Positions 33,975 to 45,200 of a stretch of 64,000 bases of DNA are shown in pieces; the first letter of the stretch is position 1, and each line of letters opens with the position of its first letter. Under the pieces are notes generated by a model. That model ran no database searches and had not been told where the DNA came from. It was given only the letters and a program-made list of their open reading frames with translations. The position numbers were made by a program, and so were the translations under genes. The stretch lies in the NCBI RefSeq assembly GCF_000317125.1, contig NC_019695.1, positions 1,476,336-1,540,335 of the forward strand, in the 5' to 3' direction. Origin of the DNA: Chroococcidiopsis thermalis PCC 7203 (GTDB lineage: Bacteria; Cyanobacteriota; Cyanobacteriia; Cyanobacteriales; Chroococcidiopsidaceae).

Positions 33975-34799
33975 TTAAACCCACTGCACGGGATCGAGTT
34001 GATAATAACTTTGCAATAATTTGTAAAGTGCTGAATGCTGTTTCTGTAATTGGTGCGGTTTTTCAAAAAAAGTTTCTGTAGCGACGGCAAAAAACTCGGC
34101 TGGATTTGTCGTTCCATAGCTATCTATAACAGTTTTTCTACCTCGTTGTACGTCATGACAAAGTTGCTGATACGCTGCTGTCATCACCTGCATCCAAATC
34201 GGATAATCTAATTTTCGTGGCAAAATGGGTACGCCTTCAGCTTCACCATCTTCCTGGTCTAACTGATGGGCAAACTCATGCAGTACGATATTGCGACCGT
34301 CTTGCCAGTTACGAGTATCGTATTGTACCTGTTCCCAAGATAAGACTAATTGGTCATTCGTCCAAGACTCTCCCAATCTTGCCACGCGCTTTTCTTCTAC
34401 AATATAACTTCCAGTTTTTGCGATCTCATTGACAAAATACGTCCTGGGATAGATGAAAATAGTGCGCAACCTTAAGAAGTATTCGCCTCTTTCATTGAGT
34501 AAAAGTAAGCAAGCAACAGCAGCGATCGTTATTTTCATTTCTTCTGTCACTAGCAAACCATTACAACCAATAAATTGTTTTTCTGCTAAGAATACTTGAA
34601 TGTGTCCTTGCAAGCGCTGGCGATCGCCTTTGGAAAGACAATAATAAATTGGTAAATTATTTTCAATTACTGCATTCCACAGTATAGGAAAAGGAAGCTG
34701 CTTATAGTGACGGCGACGTTTTTTTATTAGAATAGGATGAATGAAAATCCCGGTAATGATGAAGGCGATCGCGATTATAATAGTTAGTGTTTCTATCAT
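33975..34799 (-). CDS. mtfA: MtfA-type M90 zinc metallopeptidase
   Basis: Aminopeptidase-like protein of the MtfA (Mlc titration factor) family, 274 residues. Residues 3-22 are a hydrophobic N-terminal helix, an anchor not found in E. coli MtfA. The zinc site is HEFAH (H174, E175, H178), followed by QLDQEDGEAEG. SYGTTNPAEFFAVATETFFE supplies the third ligand region. In E. coli MtfA binds Mlc and affects glucose uptake; the role here is unknown because no Mlc is seen. Convergent with the TPR gene. Confidence 0.92.
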   Translation of the reverse strand: MIETLTIIIAIAFIITGIFIHPILIKKRRRHYKQLPFPILWNAVIENNLPIYYCLSKGDRQRLQGHIQVFLAEKQFIGCNGLLVTEEMKITIAAVACLLLLNERGEYFLRLRTIFIYPRTYFVNEIAKTGSYIVEEKRVARLGESWTNDQLVLSWEQVQYDTRNWQDGRNIVLHEFAHQLDQEDGEAEGVPILPRKLDYPIWMQVMTAAYQQLCHDVQRGRKTVIDSYGTTNPAEFFAVATETFFEKPHQLQKQHSALYKLLQSYYQLDPVQWV

Positions 34800-35015
34800 A
34801 AAGTTATAACAGTAGTCTCAATTCTTGCATTTTCAATTCTTTTAAATAACCTAACCTTACATTAATTCTTTTTAAAGGTAATAGTATTTAATTACACAGA
34901 TAGATATATATCGCATCTTACTCTGACTAATGTTATTTTAAGAACATTTTTGAGCAATTTAAAGCTAGCAAGCTCATTCCTTCACTCTTAATGCTCCTAC
35001 TCTCAGTAGATAACT

Positions 35016-37910
35016 ATGAAATTGTTTAGCCCAACCGCATCACCACAAGAGCAAGATATTTCCAGAGCTAAAAGCTTTAGAGGACTACCCCTACGATTAG
35101 TCCTGGTATTACCTTTTGTGTTACAAATTGCCGGTGCGGTAGGGTTAGTGGGTTATCTATCATTTAAAAACGGTCAGCAAGCAGTTAACGTTCTTGTCGA
35201 TCGCTTAATGGATAAAAGTGGCAACCTAGTGTCCGAACATCTCACTGGTTACTTAGACACTCCTCAAAAAATTAATCAGATTAATCATGACGCGGTCGAG
35301 TTAGGATTATTAGATTTAAAAGACTTCAAGACAACAGGACGTTATTTTTGGAAACAACTACAAACTTATCCAGAACTAGCTTACAGTTCCTATGCACTGA
35401 CTACGGGAGAATATGCCGCTGCAGGAAGATTTTTAGCAGGACGGGGAGTTACTATTGATGAACTATCTGCTGCTACTGACTGGAGAACATATACGTACGT
35501 TACAGACGAGCGAGGCAATCGCACTCAAATAGCAGTAGTCTACGATGACTACAACTCTCAAACAGAAGCTTGGTATCAGGACGCAGTCAAGGCGGGAAAA
35601 CCAGTCTGGAGCAGCGTATCTAACTGGGATGGCGAAAATTTAGCAGGATACATATCTATTACTGCTACTAGTCCTATTTACAATAATAAAAATCAACTTT
35701 TCGGTGTCATTGGAGTCGATCTACTTTTAGCTGGTATTAATGATTTTTTAAAACAACTCGAAATTACTCCATCAGCCAAAGTTTTTGTTATCGAACGTGA
35801 TGGGTTACTCATTGCTTCCTCTAGTACGGAAAAACCTTTTACACTAGTTAATGGTGTAGCTAAAAGACTCAGCGCTCTTGATATTAATGACGCTCAAATT
35901 CGAGCAACAGCCAAGTATTTGAAACACAATTTCGGTGATTTTCAAAGAATTAAAGGCGAACAAAAACTAAATTTTAAATTACAAGACGAACTTCAGTTCG
36001 TTCGCGTAGTCCCTTGGCAAGATGAATTTGGGTTGAATTGGTTAGTCGTAACTACCATACCCGAATCAGATTTCATGGGACAAATTCATGCCAACAACCG
36101 AACAACATTTTTTCTCTGTCTTTTAGCATTATTAGTAGCAATTTGGTTGGGGTTACTTACCTCTCGTTGGATTAGTCAACCAATTCTACGCTTAAGTAAA
36201 GCCTCTACGGAGATCGCTCAAGGAGATTTAAACCAACAAGTGGAAGTCAAAAGGATCGTTGAACTAGGAGTATTGTCACGCTCTTTCAATGAGATGGCGC
36301 AACAATTACAAGCATCTTTTGCTAATTTAGCTCGAATCAATCAAGAACTCGATCGCAAAAACCAGGAAGTTGTCCGAATCAACGAGCAATTAGATAAGGC
36401 GAATCAAGAATTAGCAACAGCTAACGATGAACTCGAACTGCGAGTAGAGAAAAGGACTATAGAACTACAACACGCTAAAATTGCGGCAGAACTAGCCAAT
36501 CGCGCTAAAAGTGAATTTCTAGCAAACATGAGTCACGAACTACGAACTCCTCTCAACGCCATCCTCGGTTTTTCCCAACTGATGAATCGAGAACCTTCTT
36601 TAAGCAATCGGCAACAGGAAAATCTCAGAATTATCAATCGTAGTGGCGAACATTTACTCTCGCTGATCAATGATGTATTAGATTTAGCCAAAATTGAGTC
36701 AGGAAAAATGACTCTCTATCCCACTGACTTCGACTTATATGTCTTATTAGATTCGATTAAAGAGATGTTGGCACTACGAGCAGAATCTAAAGGGTTACAG
36801 TTAACAATCGAGCGCAGCAACAATCTCCCTCAATATATCAAAACTGACGACAAGAAACTGCGGCAAGTTTTAATTAATTTATTGGGTAACGCAATTAAAT
36901 TTACTTCAGTTGGTAGCGTCACTCTACGAGTAGAATTAGCAGGCGCTCGACAACCAATAACCAATAATCAACAACCCATAACTCTTCACTTTGAAGTTGC
37001 TGATACTGGTGCAGGTATTGCACCAACAGAAATTAATAGTGTATTTGAAGCTTTTGTTCAAACAGAAACAGGTAAACAATCTCAACAAGGAACTGGTTTA
37101 GGCTTACCTATTACTAAAAGTTTTGTCGAATTGATGGGAGGCAAGATTACTGTTAACTCCGAACTAGGAAAAGGTACAGTTTTTCAATTTAATATCCAAG
37201 CTTTAGAAAGCGATGTTAGTAAAGCCGTCGAGCAAAAAAGAACTTATAGAGTTGTTGGAATCCAACCAAATCAACAGAAATATCGGATTTTAGTCGTAGA
37301 CGATCGCTGGGAGAATCGCCAGCTTTTACTAAAATTATTACAACCAATTGGTTTCCAAGTTAAAGAAGCAGTTAACGGACAAGACGCAATCAAAATATGG
37401 CAGCAATGGCAACCGCATTTGATTTGGATGGACATGCGAATGCCAGTCATGAACGGTTATGATGCGACTCAACAAATTAAATCACATCTTCAAGGACAAG
37501 CTACTGCAATTATTGCTCTTACCGCTAGCACTCTTGAAGAAGAGAAAGCTATTGTTCTTTCGGCTGGTTGCGATGATTTTGTCCGCAAACCTTTTCATGA
37601 AGAAGTCATTTTTGACAAAATGGCTCAATTTTTAGGCGTACGGTATATATATGAAGAAATTTGCTCTAAAAATATTTCTGAAGCTTCAACTGTTGAAAAA
37701 TTGACAGCTGAAGCTTTAGCCGTTATGTCGAATGAATGGCTGGTGAACCTCTCAGAAGCTGCGGCTTTGATTGACGAAGAGCAAATTGCTCAATTAGTGT
37801 CTCAAATACCAGAAGAATATCAAGCATTAGCTCAATCGATTCAAAAAGAAGTTAGTGAATTTAATTTTGACCGGATTATGAATTTCGCTCAAACCGCAGC
37901 TAATTTATGA
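35016..37910 (+). CDS. Hybrid sensor histidine kinase (dCache-HAMP-HisKA-HATPase-REC)
   Basis: Membrane sensor kinase, 964 residues. Helix 1 is at about 27-50; a periplasmic dCache-type ligand domain runs about 51-360 ([29 protein letters not shown]); helix 2 is near 365-388; HAMP then coiled coil run to about 500. The phosphoaccepting His is H507 ([10 protein letters not shown]). The ATPase domain has [20 protein letters not shown] and GTGLGL. A receiver domain follows with D806 ([11 protein letters not shown]). Residues about 644-657 ([12 protein letters not shown]) in the ATPase domain are encoded by a repeat tract. The stop overlaps the next gene by ATGA, indicating a coupled kinase/response-regulator pair. 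Confidence 0.94.
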   Translation: MKLFSPTASPQEQDISRAKSFRGLPLRLVLVLPFVLQIAGAVGLVGYLSFKNGQQAVNVLVDRLMDKSGNLVSEHLTGYLDTPQKINQINHDAVELGLLDLKDFKTTGRYFWKQLQTYPELAYSSYALTTGEYAAAGRFLAGRGVTIDELSAATDWRTYTYVTDERGNRTQIAVVYDDYNSQTEAWYQDAVKAGKPVWSSVSNWDGENLAGYISITATSPIYNNKNQLFGVIGVDLLLAGINDFLKQLEITPSAKVFVIERDGLLIASSSTEKPFTLVNGVAKRLSALDINDAQIRATAKYLKHNFGDFQRIKGEQKLNFKLQDELQFVRVVPWQDEFGLNWLVVTTIPESDFMGQIHANNRTTFFLCLLALLVAIWLGLLTSRWISQPILRLSKASTEIAQGDLNQQVEVKRIVELGVLSRSFNEMAQQLQASFANLARINQELDRKNQEVVRINEQLDKANQELATANDELELRVEKRTIELQHAKIAAELANRAKSEFLANMSHELRTPLNAILGFSQLMNREPSLSNRQQENLRIINRSGEHLLSLINDVLDLAKIESGKMTLYPTDFDLYVLLDSIKEMLALRAESKGLQLTIERSNNLPQYIKTDDKKLRQVLINLLGNAIKFTSVGSVTLRVELAGARQPITNNQQPITLHFEVADTGAGIAPTEINSVFEAFVQTETGKQSQQGTGLGLPITKSFVELMGGKITVNSELGKGTVFQFNIQALESDVSKAVEQKRTYRVVGIQPNQQKYRILVVDDRWENRQLLLKLLQPIGFQVKEAVNGQDAIKIWQQWQPHLIWMDMRMPVMNGYDATQQIKSHLQGQATAIIALTASTLEEEKAIVLSAGCDDFVRKPFHEEVIFDKMAQFLGVRYIYEEICSKNISEASTVEKLTAEALAVMSNEWLVNLSEAAALIDEEQIAQLVSQIPEEYQALAQSIQKEVSEFNFDRIMNFAQTAANL
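36947..36984. repeat. CCAATAA-type tract inside the kinase gene
   Basis: A short CAACCAATAACCAATAATC tract in the HATPase domain encodes [11 protein letters not shown]. The same sequence style is otherwise intergenic in this window (for example the TTGGTTG tract at 20880-20910). Confidence 0.55.
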
Positions 37911-39733
37911 ATAACGCTCAATTAAATTATCATTATGCCGACATTTTAGTTGTTGACGATACTCCTGATAATTTGAGAGTTTTATCTACAGCTTTAATAG
38001 AAAGAGGTTATAAAGTTCGCTGTACTAAAAATGGTGCTATGGCATTACTTACAGCTAAAAAAGATCCACCTCATCTCATTTTATTAGATATTAAAATGCC
38101 AGAAATGGATGGTTATGAAGTTTGCGAACAGCTAAAATTAGATTCTTCAACGAGTCATATTCCTGTAATTTTTTTAAGTGCGCTAGATGATGTTTTCGAT
38201 AAAGTTAAAGGTTTTGCAGTTGGTGGAGTAGACTATATCACAAAGCCATTTCAAATTGAAGAAGTTGTAGTCCGCATCCAACATCAATTAGCTTTACAGG
38301 CAGCAAAGGCAGAAATTTATCAATTAAATAACGCTCTAGAACAAAAAGTTCGACAAAGAACTCTACAATTAGAAGAAGTTATTCAGCAAAGAGATCGAGA
38401 AATCGTCAAGCACAAACAAACTCAAAAAAAGCTATTTTATCAAGCTTTACATGATGCTCTAACAGGTTTGCCCAATCGAACTTTATTTATGGAGCATTTA
38501 CAAAAAGCTCTACATCGTATTATCAGAAATAAAGATTATTTGTGTGCCGTTTTATTTATCGATCTCGATCGCTTCAAAATTATTAATGATAGTTGGGGAC
38601 ATGCTGTCGGCGATCGCCTATTAATTGCTATCTCTCATATTTTAAAAGAATGCTCGCGCGAGGTTGATACTGTAGCGCGTTTGAGTGGAGATGAGTTTAC
38701 TATTTTATTAGAAGATCTACAAGATACTCAAGACGCGATCGCAATTGCCGAACGATTGTTAGAGAAACTAACTGCTCCAATTCATTTAGGTGAATGTAAA
38801 GTCTATATTGGGGCTAGTATTGGTATTGTTTTTGGTTCAGTAGTTTATCAAACTGTCAATGAGTTACTGCGGGATGCCGATATTGCGATGTATCGCGCTA
38901 AAGCTTTAGGAAAAGGACGTTATGCAATCTTCGATCGCGAAATGTACGACAGAACGTTGCATCTTTCACAACTAGAAATAGACTTGCGTTATGCCTTGGA
39001 ACGTCAAGAGTTTCTATTACATTATCAACCAATTATCTCTGTCGCAACTGGGAGATTGACGGGTTTTGAAGCCTTATTACGCTGGCAACATCCAAAAATG
39101 GGATTGATCGATCCAGGAGATTTCATTGAGATCGCCGAAGAAACTGGCTTAATTGTACCGATTGGTGAATGGATTTTACAGGAAGCTTGTCAACAGTTAT
39201 ATATTTGGCAGCAAAAATTTGCTACGACATCTTTATATATTAGTGTCAATCTTTCCAGCAAGCAAATTCAGCAATTCGATCTAGTAGATAAGTTAGCTAA
39301 AATTCTGGATCGTACTGGTTTAAATGGAAAAAATCTCAAGTTAGAACTGACTGAAACTATGCTAATGGATCGAGGAGAAAAGACGATCGAACTTCTCTTC
39401 CAAATTAAAGAGCAAAACATTCAACTCAGTATTGATGATTTTGGCACGGGATATTCCTCTTTAAGTTATTTACACCGTTTTCCAATAGACGCACTGAAAA
39501 TCGATCGCTCTTTTGTCAGTCCGATTGATGCGGAAGGCAAGAATTGTGAAATAGTGAGGACAATTATTACTCTAGCTCACACTTTAGGAATTAAAGCGAT
39601 CGCCGAAGGAGTAGAAACATCTCATCAACTAGCTGTATTAAAAAAGTTGGGGTGTGACGAAGCGCAGGGGTATTTCTTTGGTACGCCCGTCAACTTTCAA
39701 CTAGCAGAAGAGATTTTAGTCAAAAATGTTTAA
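37907..39733 (+). CDS. Response regulator with GGDEF and EAL domains
   Basis: Cyclic-di-GMP enzyme, 608 residues. The receiver domain (1-125) has phosphoacceptor D61 ([11 protein letters not shown]). A coiled coil leads to GGDEF, where the signature is S260-GDEF rather than GGDEF, with an inhibitory-site RxxD (REVD) five residues before it. The EAL domain begins at E388 (EALLRW) and keeps [18 protein letters not shown] and EGVE, so phosphodiesterase activity is likely. SGDEF proteins may or may not be cyclases. It overlaps the hybrid kinase by 4 bp and is its likely phosphorylation target. Confidence 0.94.
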   Translation: MNNAQLNYHYADILVVDDTPDNLRVLSTALIERGYKVRCTKNGAMALLTAKKDPPHLILLDIKMPEMDGYEVCEQLKLDSSTSHIPVIFLSALDDVFDKVKGFAVGGVDYITKPFQIEEVVVRIQHQLALQAAKAEIYQLNNALEQKVRQRTLQLEEVIQQRDREIVKHKQTQKKLFYQALHDALTGLPNRTLFMEHLQKALHRIIRNKDYLCAVLFIDLDRFKIINDSWGHAVGDRLLIAISHILKECSREVDTVARLSGDEFTILLEDLQDTQDAIAIAERLLEKLTAPIHLGECKVYIGASIGIVFGSVVYQTVNELLRDADIAMYRAKALGKGRYAIFDREMYDRTLHLSQLEIDLRYALERQEFLLHYQPIISVATGRLTGFEALLRWQHPKMGLIDPGDFIEIAEETGLIVPIGEWILQEACQQLYIWQQKFATTSLYISVNLSSKQIQQFDLVDKLAKILDRTGLNGKNLKLELTETMLMDRGEKTIELLFQIKEQNIQLSIDDFGTGYSSLSYLHRFPIDALKIDRSFVSPIDAEGKNCEIVRTIITLAHTLGIKAIAEGVETSHQLAVLKKLGCDEAQGYFFGTPVNFQLAEEILVKNV

Positions 39734-39756
39734 TAGTAATTTGTACTATCATTTCA

Positions 39757-39867
39757 ACTATAGGATTTATATTTGATTTTTGAAAACAGCTCAGTAATTT
39801 AATATTTTCTATTGCCTGTTGCCCGTCTTCACGAGTAAGTTTATAAATCAAACTGGATTCCTATAGT
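39757..39867. mobile_element. MITE-like element with ACTATAGGA termini
   Basis: A 111-bp AT-rich non-coding block ends in inverted repeats ACTATAGGA, and about 21 of 29 terminal bases match between the ends (including TTTGATTT). It resembles the 75-bp element at 4507-4581. No transposase. Confidence 0.5.
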
Positions 39868-40028
39868 AAGTACCGAGCCTTTCTACTTGAGGCTCGCTCT
39901 ACCTGCGATCGCGTAGTGTAGAGTGAAAGCACTCTCTTGAATTAGTAACTCTCCCCAAGAGTAGCAAGAAAAACTAGAGTATTAATATAGGAGAATGAAA
40001 GTAACAAGGAAAAGAGTAGAGAACGACA

Positions 40029-40259
40029 ATGGCTGCAAGAGAACAACTGCTTAACGAAATCGCTCAAACTCCAGATGTTTTGCTTGAGGAGGTTTTAGAT
40101 TTTCTGCTGTTTGCCAAAGCTCGTAGAACACAGCAGGTATCCGAACAAAAAAAATCTCCGCGTCCATTTGCGCTTTGTGCCGGAGAGTTTACAGTTCCTC
40201 CTGATTTTAACGCTCCATTGCCGGATGAAATTCGCGTGATTTTGAGAGCTAGGTTTTGA
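40029..40259 (+). CDS. DUF2281 antitoxin-like protein
   Basis: A 76-residue protein beginning with the DUF2281-type helical pattern (LLNEIAQTPDVLLEEVLDFL, LFAKARR). Such genes usually lie just before a PIN toxin. Here no toxin follows; the 3' end instead overlaps, on the opposite strand, the broken end of a DUF262 gene. It is therefore an orphan antitoxin or a relic kept by chance. C-terminal part (PPDFNAPLPDEI) is intact. Confidence 0.7.
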   Translation: MAAREQLLNEIAQTPDVLLEEVLDFLLFAKARRTQQVSEQKKSPRPFALCAGEFTVPPDFNAPLPDEIRVILRARF

Positions 40260-40500
40260 GTGAATGGATATTCTGGTCGTTATTAGGAAGCTTGTATGAA
40301 CCAAGATTTCTGGCTGTTCGCAAAGGTTTTTTTCTTCATAGTAAAATAGAACCAAAGGGAAAACCTTTGTATATACTATCTATAAAATAGGCAACTTGCT
40401 CTGCGTCCCAAACAAAACCCCTTTGAAAAGAAGGAATTCTAATTCTACCCCTTTCTAAATCGTTAATTAAATCTTTAACAAAGTAGTAAGTTTCAGCCAT
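40249..40500 (-). pseudogene. Broken DUF262 gene (N-terminal fragment)
   Basis: Reading leftward from the ATG at 40500 gives MAETYYFVKDLINDLERG, then IRIPSFQRGFVWDAEQV and FIDSIYKGFPFGSILL, the start of a DUF262 domain as in GmrSD-like nucleases. A TGA at 40336-40338 replaces the Trp expected after SILL. The frame then resumes RKKPLRTARNLGSYKLP, also family-like, and ends at a TAG at 40249-40251. Only about 84 of several hundred codons remain. The fragment overlaps the DUF2281 3' end by 11 bp. Confidence 0.75.
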
Positions 40501-40702
40501 GATAATGTTGATTTAATTCAAATGACAGCGTTTAGGTAGCTAAGAAATAGCTTTTGGAAAAAATGGTTCAAAAAACGATCTAATGCAAAACCCTGGAGAA
40601 GCCTTACTTTTCTAGATTAGCAGCGAGATCGCTAATCGACTCTAATATCGGGACGCTAGTGCCGTAAAATTATCATTCATAGGTATTTGTTCGCCTCCCC
40701 CC

Positions 40703-42214
40703 ATGTACTGCGATTATCTCGTCCAAATTCTGACTGCCCGCGTCTACGATGTCGCCCAGGAATCTCCACTAGAATACGCTGCAAATCTCTCAACTCGAAT
40801 AAACAACAAACTCCTGCTGAAGCGAGAGGATATGCAGTCAGTCTTTTCCTTCAAATTGCGGGGGGCTTATAACAAGATGGCACAACTGGCACCGGAGTTG
40901 TTGGCACAGGGTGTCATTGCTGCATCTGCCGGAAACCACGCCCAAGGAGTTGCGCTTGCAGCCCGCCAGTTGGGAACTCGCGCTATTATCGTCATGCCCG
41001 TGACGACTCCCCAGGTGAAGATAAATGCAGTCAGATCTCATGGGGGAGAGGTTATATTGCATGGGAATACATACGATGATGCCTATACTCATGCCCGTCA
41101 ATTAGAAGCTGAAAAAGGCATGACGTTTATTCATCCCTTCGACGATCCGTATGTGATTGCCGGACAGGGTACGATTGGGATGGAAATTTTACGACAGTGC
41201 CAACAACCGATTCACGCGATTTTTGTGGCAATTGGGGGTGGTGGTTTAATTTCGGGAATTGCGGCATACGTCAAAAGGTTGCGCCCTGAAATCAAAATTA
41301 TCGGCGTAGAACCCGTAGATGCTGATGCGATGTATCAGTCTCTTAAAGCTGGAAAAAGGGTAAGGTTGCCTCAAGTCGGCTTATTTGCCGATGGGGTAGC
41401 GGTGCGGGAAGTCGGGGAAGAAACTTTTCGGTTGTGCCAGCAGTATGTCGATGACATTATTTTAGTGGATACAGATGATACTTGCGCCGCAATTAAAGAC
41501 GTATTTGAAGATACGCGATCGATTTTAGAACCTGCTGGGGCATTAGCGATCGCGGCTGCTAAAACTTATGCAGAACGAGAACAAATTCAGGGACAAACGC
41601 TAGTCGCTGTCGCCTGCGGTGCTAATATGAATTTCGATCGCCTGCGGTTTGTAGCCGAACGTGCAGAGTTAGGCGAACGTCGAGAAGCCATCTTTGCCGT
41701 GACAATTCCCGAACAAAGGGGCAGTCTGCGGCAGTTTTGCGAATGTATTGGTAAGCGCAATTTAACTGAGTTTAACTATCGAATTGCCGACGAAAAAGAA
41801 GCGCATATTTTTGTCGGCGTACAAATTGAAAATCGCGCCGATGCAGCCAAGATGGTAGCTAACTTTGAAGCGGCGGGGTTGAAAACCATTGACTTAACCG
41901 ATGACGAACTGACAAAATTACACTTGCGCCACATGGTAGGCGGAAGATCTCCCCTAGCTAGCAACGAATTACTCTATCGGTTTGAGTTTCCCGAACGTCC
42001 TGGGGCATTGATGCAATTTGTTGGTTCCATGAGTCCCAATTGGAATATTAGCTTGTTTCACTACCGCAACAACGGGGCAGACTACGGACGCGCCGTAGTG
42101 GGAATGCAAGTTCCGCCCCAGGAAATGGAACAGTGGCAGGCGTTTCTCGATACGCTGGGATTGAGTTATTGGGATGAAAGTCAAAATCCAGCGTATAAGT
42201 TGTTTTTGGGGTAG
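40703..42214 (+). CDS. ilvA: Threonine ammonia-lyase, biosynthetic
   Basis: PLP-dependent threonine deaminase making 2-oxobutanoate, the first step to isoleucine; 503 residues. PLP Lys is K51 (FSFKLRGAYNKM), and the phosphate-binding loop is GGGGLISGIA. The C-terminal 180 residues form two ACT-like regulatory domains (ERRGSLRQFCECIG; EFPERPGALMQFVG), the isoleucine/valine-sensing module of the biosynthetic form, so feedback inhibition is expected. The start is fixed by MYCDYLVQIL, the typical beginning. It converges with the alpha-2-macroglobulin gene, with 16 bp between stops. Confidence 0.96.
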   Translation: MYCDYLVQILTARVYDVAQESPLEYAANLSTRINNKLLLKREDMQSVFSFKLRGAYNKMAQLAPELLAQGVIAASAGNHAQGVALAARQLGTRAIIVMPVTTPQVKINAVRSHGGEVILHGNTYDDAYTHARQLEAEKGMTFIHPFDDPYVIAGQGTIGMEILRQCQQPIHAIFVAIGGGGLISGIAAYVKRLRPEIKIIGVEPVDADAMYQSLKAGKRVRLPQVGLFADGVAVREVGEETFRLCQQYVDDIILVDTDDTCAAIKDVFEDTRSILEPAGALAIAAAKTYAEREQIQGQTLVAVACGANMNFDRLRFVAERAELGERREAIFAVTIPEQRGSLRQFCECIGKRNLTEFNYRIADEKEAHIFVGVQIENRADAAKMVANFEAAGLKTIDLTDDELTKLHLRHMVGGRSPLASNELLYRFEFPERPGALMQFVGSMSPNWNISLFHYRNNGADYGRAVVGMQVPPQEMEQWQAFLDTLGLSYWDESQNPAYKLFLG

Positions 42215-42230
42215 ATGGAGAGTAAAAATC

Positions 42231-45200
42231 TCACTGCGAATCTTGAATCACCAACCGAGAGGAACTACAACGCCCGAATTCTTCTGGAGCATATTGTAAA
42301 TGCGCCTCTGCACCAGACCAAAGAAACGTGCCTGGAGTGACCGATCGCACGAGATAATGAAGTTGATAGACTCCTGGTTCTAGCCTGTCGCTATAGGCTA
42401 CCACGCGATCGCGGTATATTGTTTGATAGCCAATTTCCCAGCTATCTTGTTGCGGTTGAAAGTAGGGTGTAGCGGTTTGGAAACTCGTATCCACAGCCTC
42501 AAATCCGGCGGGAAGAGGATCTGTAATTACAACTCGATCTACAGGGCGATCGCTAATTATTTCTAAACCTATATCAAACACTTGTCCGACTGGAACTGTC
42601 AAGGGTTCGGTAGGGGCATACAAACCAATTCGCCGCAATGCCTTTGTTTCGTTAGCCGGACGAATTTCTCGCGTGATTCTGAGTCCGTTTAAGCGCCCTG
42701 GTTGTTCTCCTTGGAGGCGATAGCGATAGGCAAGTAGGTAGTGTAGCATCCCGCGACCGGATTTTTTCAAAGTTAGATTTAAATTTTTTTGCCCACGGGG
42801 TAGCTGAGTCATCGGTACGGAAATATCTACACTGGGTTTGCGGTAGCCTTCAAATTGAGTTGCAGTTAAGTTTTTACCTCCTAGTTGCACGTTTGCTGTA
42901 AAGTTAGGTGGTGTGGGTTGTAGAGACGTTACATGTAACGTCTCTACTCGCATATATTGCACCAAAGCGGTGAGTGCTTCAGCATTATCATAGGTTGTCT
43001 GCCAAGTTCCTTCCCTTCGCAACGCCAAGAGTCCTTGCAACAATCGAGCTAAAACTTCAGGCTTTGCCTTAGTATCGATAAATAATCGTAAGGCTTGGGC
43101 TTGACTTGTGGTAGGAGAATTCAACCACTGCCAACCGGAAGGTAAGTTTACCACGGCACTGCGTCCGGTTTCATACACAATCTCTTGCAATCGATCCGTC
43201 AGAATTTTCGCCTCTTGCTGCCATTCTGGAAATAGATGCAGGTATCGTGCTAATTTAATTTTGGTAACGAGATCGAAGCGATCGCGTCCGTGATAAATAT
43301 CGGCAAGAAAATCATTTTGTTTATTGCCTAATTGAGCTAGTGCGATCGCAGCTTCTAAGCGTACTCGTTCTTTACAAGGCGACTCTTTACAAAAATCGTA
43401 TTGACTGGGATTTGCTAAAAGTTTTTGCAAGTAATTTCTGAGACGATTTACTATTTTAGCATCAATATCGAATCCTGCGGTTTGAGCTGTAGCAATTGCT
43501 GATGCTGCGTAAGGAGAAACAAAAGGATCTGATGTTTTATCGCCAGGTAAGCTAGCAAAGCCGCCGTCTGGTAACTGGAGTTTTTGCAAGCGTTCTAAAG
43601 CTTTTGCTTGTTGACTGGGGTTGAAATTGGTTACAGTTTGCCCGTATTGTTGAGAAAGAATTTGTAAATTTGCCGCGATCGCAAGTTGACTGGCGGCTGG
43701 TTCTAAAAATGGCAATTGTTCTTCATCTAGAACTTGTTTAACTGGCGCGGTAATATTAGCAATTGGCGTACTAGCAAGAGAAATTTCTAATCCGCCGACA
43801 TCGGGCACGACATTGTTATCTATATTTAAGGGTATGGAAGTGCGATCGCTCGTTACTCCCGACTCTACCACTTGTTCTGTGACTTCTAGTGGCTTTACTT
43901 CCAATGGTACGGCGAAAGCATCGGTTGTACCATTTAATTGCGTGGTAAATTTAACTGTTGACTTGCCTGCACGAGTGGCAACAAAGGGGAAACGATAAGC
44001 ACTCGTACCAGATTTTGTTGGGGTTGATAAATCGCCAGAATTATTGTCAGCAAATTGTATGGAACCATCTACAGTACCTTGAATTGCTAGCGTTCCCGAT
44101 TGCCCTGTAGTATTGGTGACAGATAAACCTGCATCAAAGCGATCGCCTATACGAGCAAACTGCGGCAGAATTGGATTAGATAATAGGGGTTTAGTCGCAA
44201 TAAACGTTTCTTCCCCATTTCCAAAACGCAAATCGCCATCGGTAGCAACCGCCATTACCCGCCAAGTTGTCAAATCATCGGGTAAGGTAAACGTAACTTT
44301 CGCCCTACCACTTGCATCTGTCTGCACCGCACCATTGTAGTAAGCTAGAGGTTGAAAATTTGTCCGCACGCGGGTACTTGCCAATCCCGAAGAATTTCCA
44401 CCACCGTAACCCCAACCTTTATCGAGGGGAGATGATAGGGGTGATAGAACAACATTAGGACGATTATCGGCAAAACGGGTAGAAATTGGTTGTTCGGCGT
44501 ATACTATTTGTACCAGATCTGGTAATCTATAGCCGCTTAACTGCAATACGGCTTCATTCACCACCATGACAGCAAACTGTCCTTGCAGGAAATTTCCTAC
44601 TCCATCTTGTAATTGTAATTCAACAGTTTGCGCTTCACCAGGAGCAAGCGATCGCTTTTCGGGATTAACTTGCACTTTTAAATACTTATCCTCTAAATTA
44701 ATTTTGAAAGGTGCAAACCCAATTCTGACTAAATTTTCTAAACTCCCTGGTTCGACTTGAGATATGGGAGTCCCTTGACGCACGAGTACCGCTTCGACTG
44801 CGGCGTTTGGTAACATATCTGCGGTGACTTGAAATTGAATTTGCGGCGCACCACCTTTAACGGGGATAATCGTGCGATACAGAGTATCGTGACGTACAAC
44901 TGCCAAATACAACTCTGCTTCGGGATATGGTGATTGAATTAAGACTGTGGCTGTTTCCCCAGGTTGATAGCTATCTTTATCTAGTTTGAGTTCTAAGCGA
45001 TTGTTCTTGTAGCGATCGCCCCAGTTTACCCCATTATCGCCTGTCACCCAAATTTGCGTATCAGTAGCAGTGCTTTCATCTTTAGCATTGGTAAAATTAG
45101 CGCGAATGCGGTAAGAACCGGATGCTGGCGGAGTCAGGTAAACAGTTTGAGGCGTATCGCTAGAGGATGTCTGCGTTTGCGCTACCGTTTTGTATTCCAC

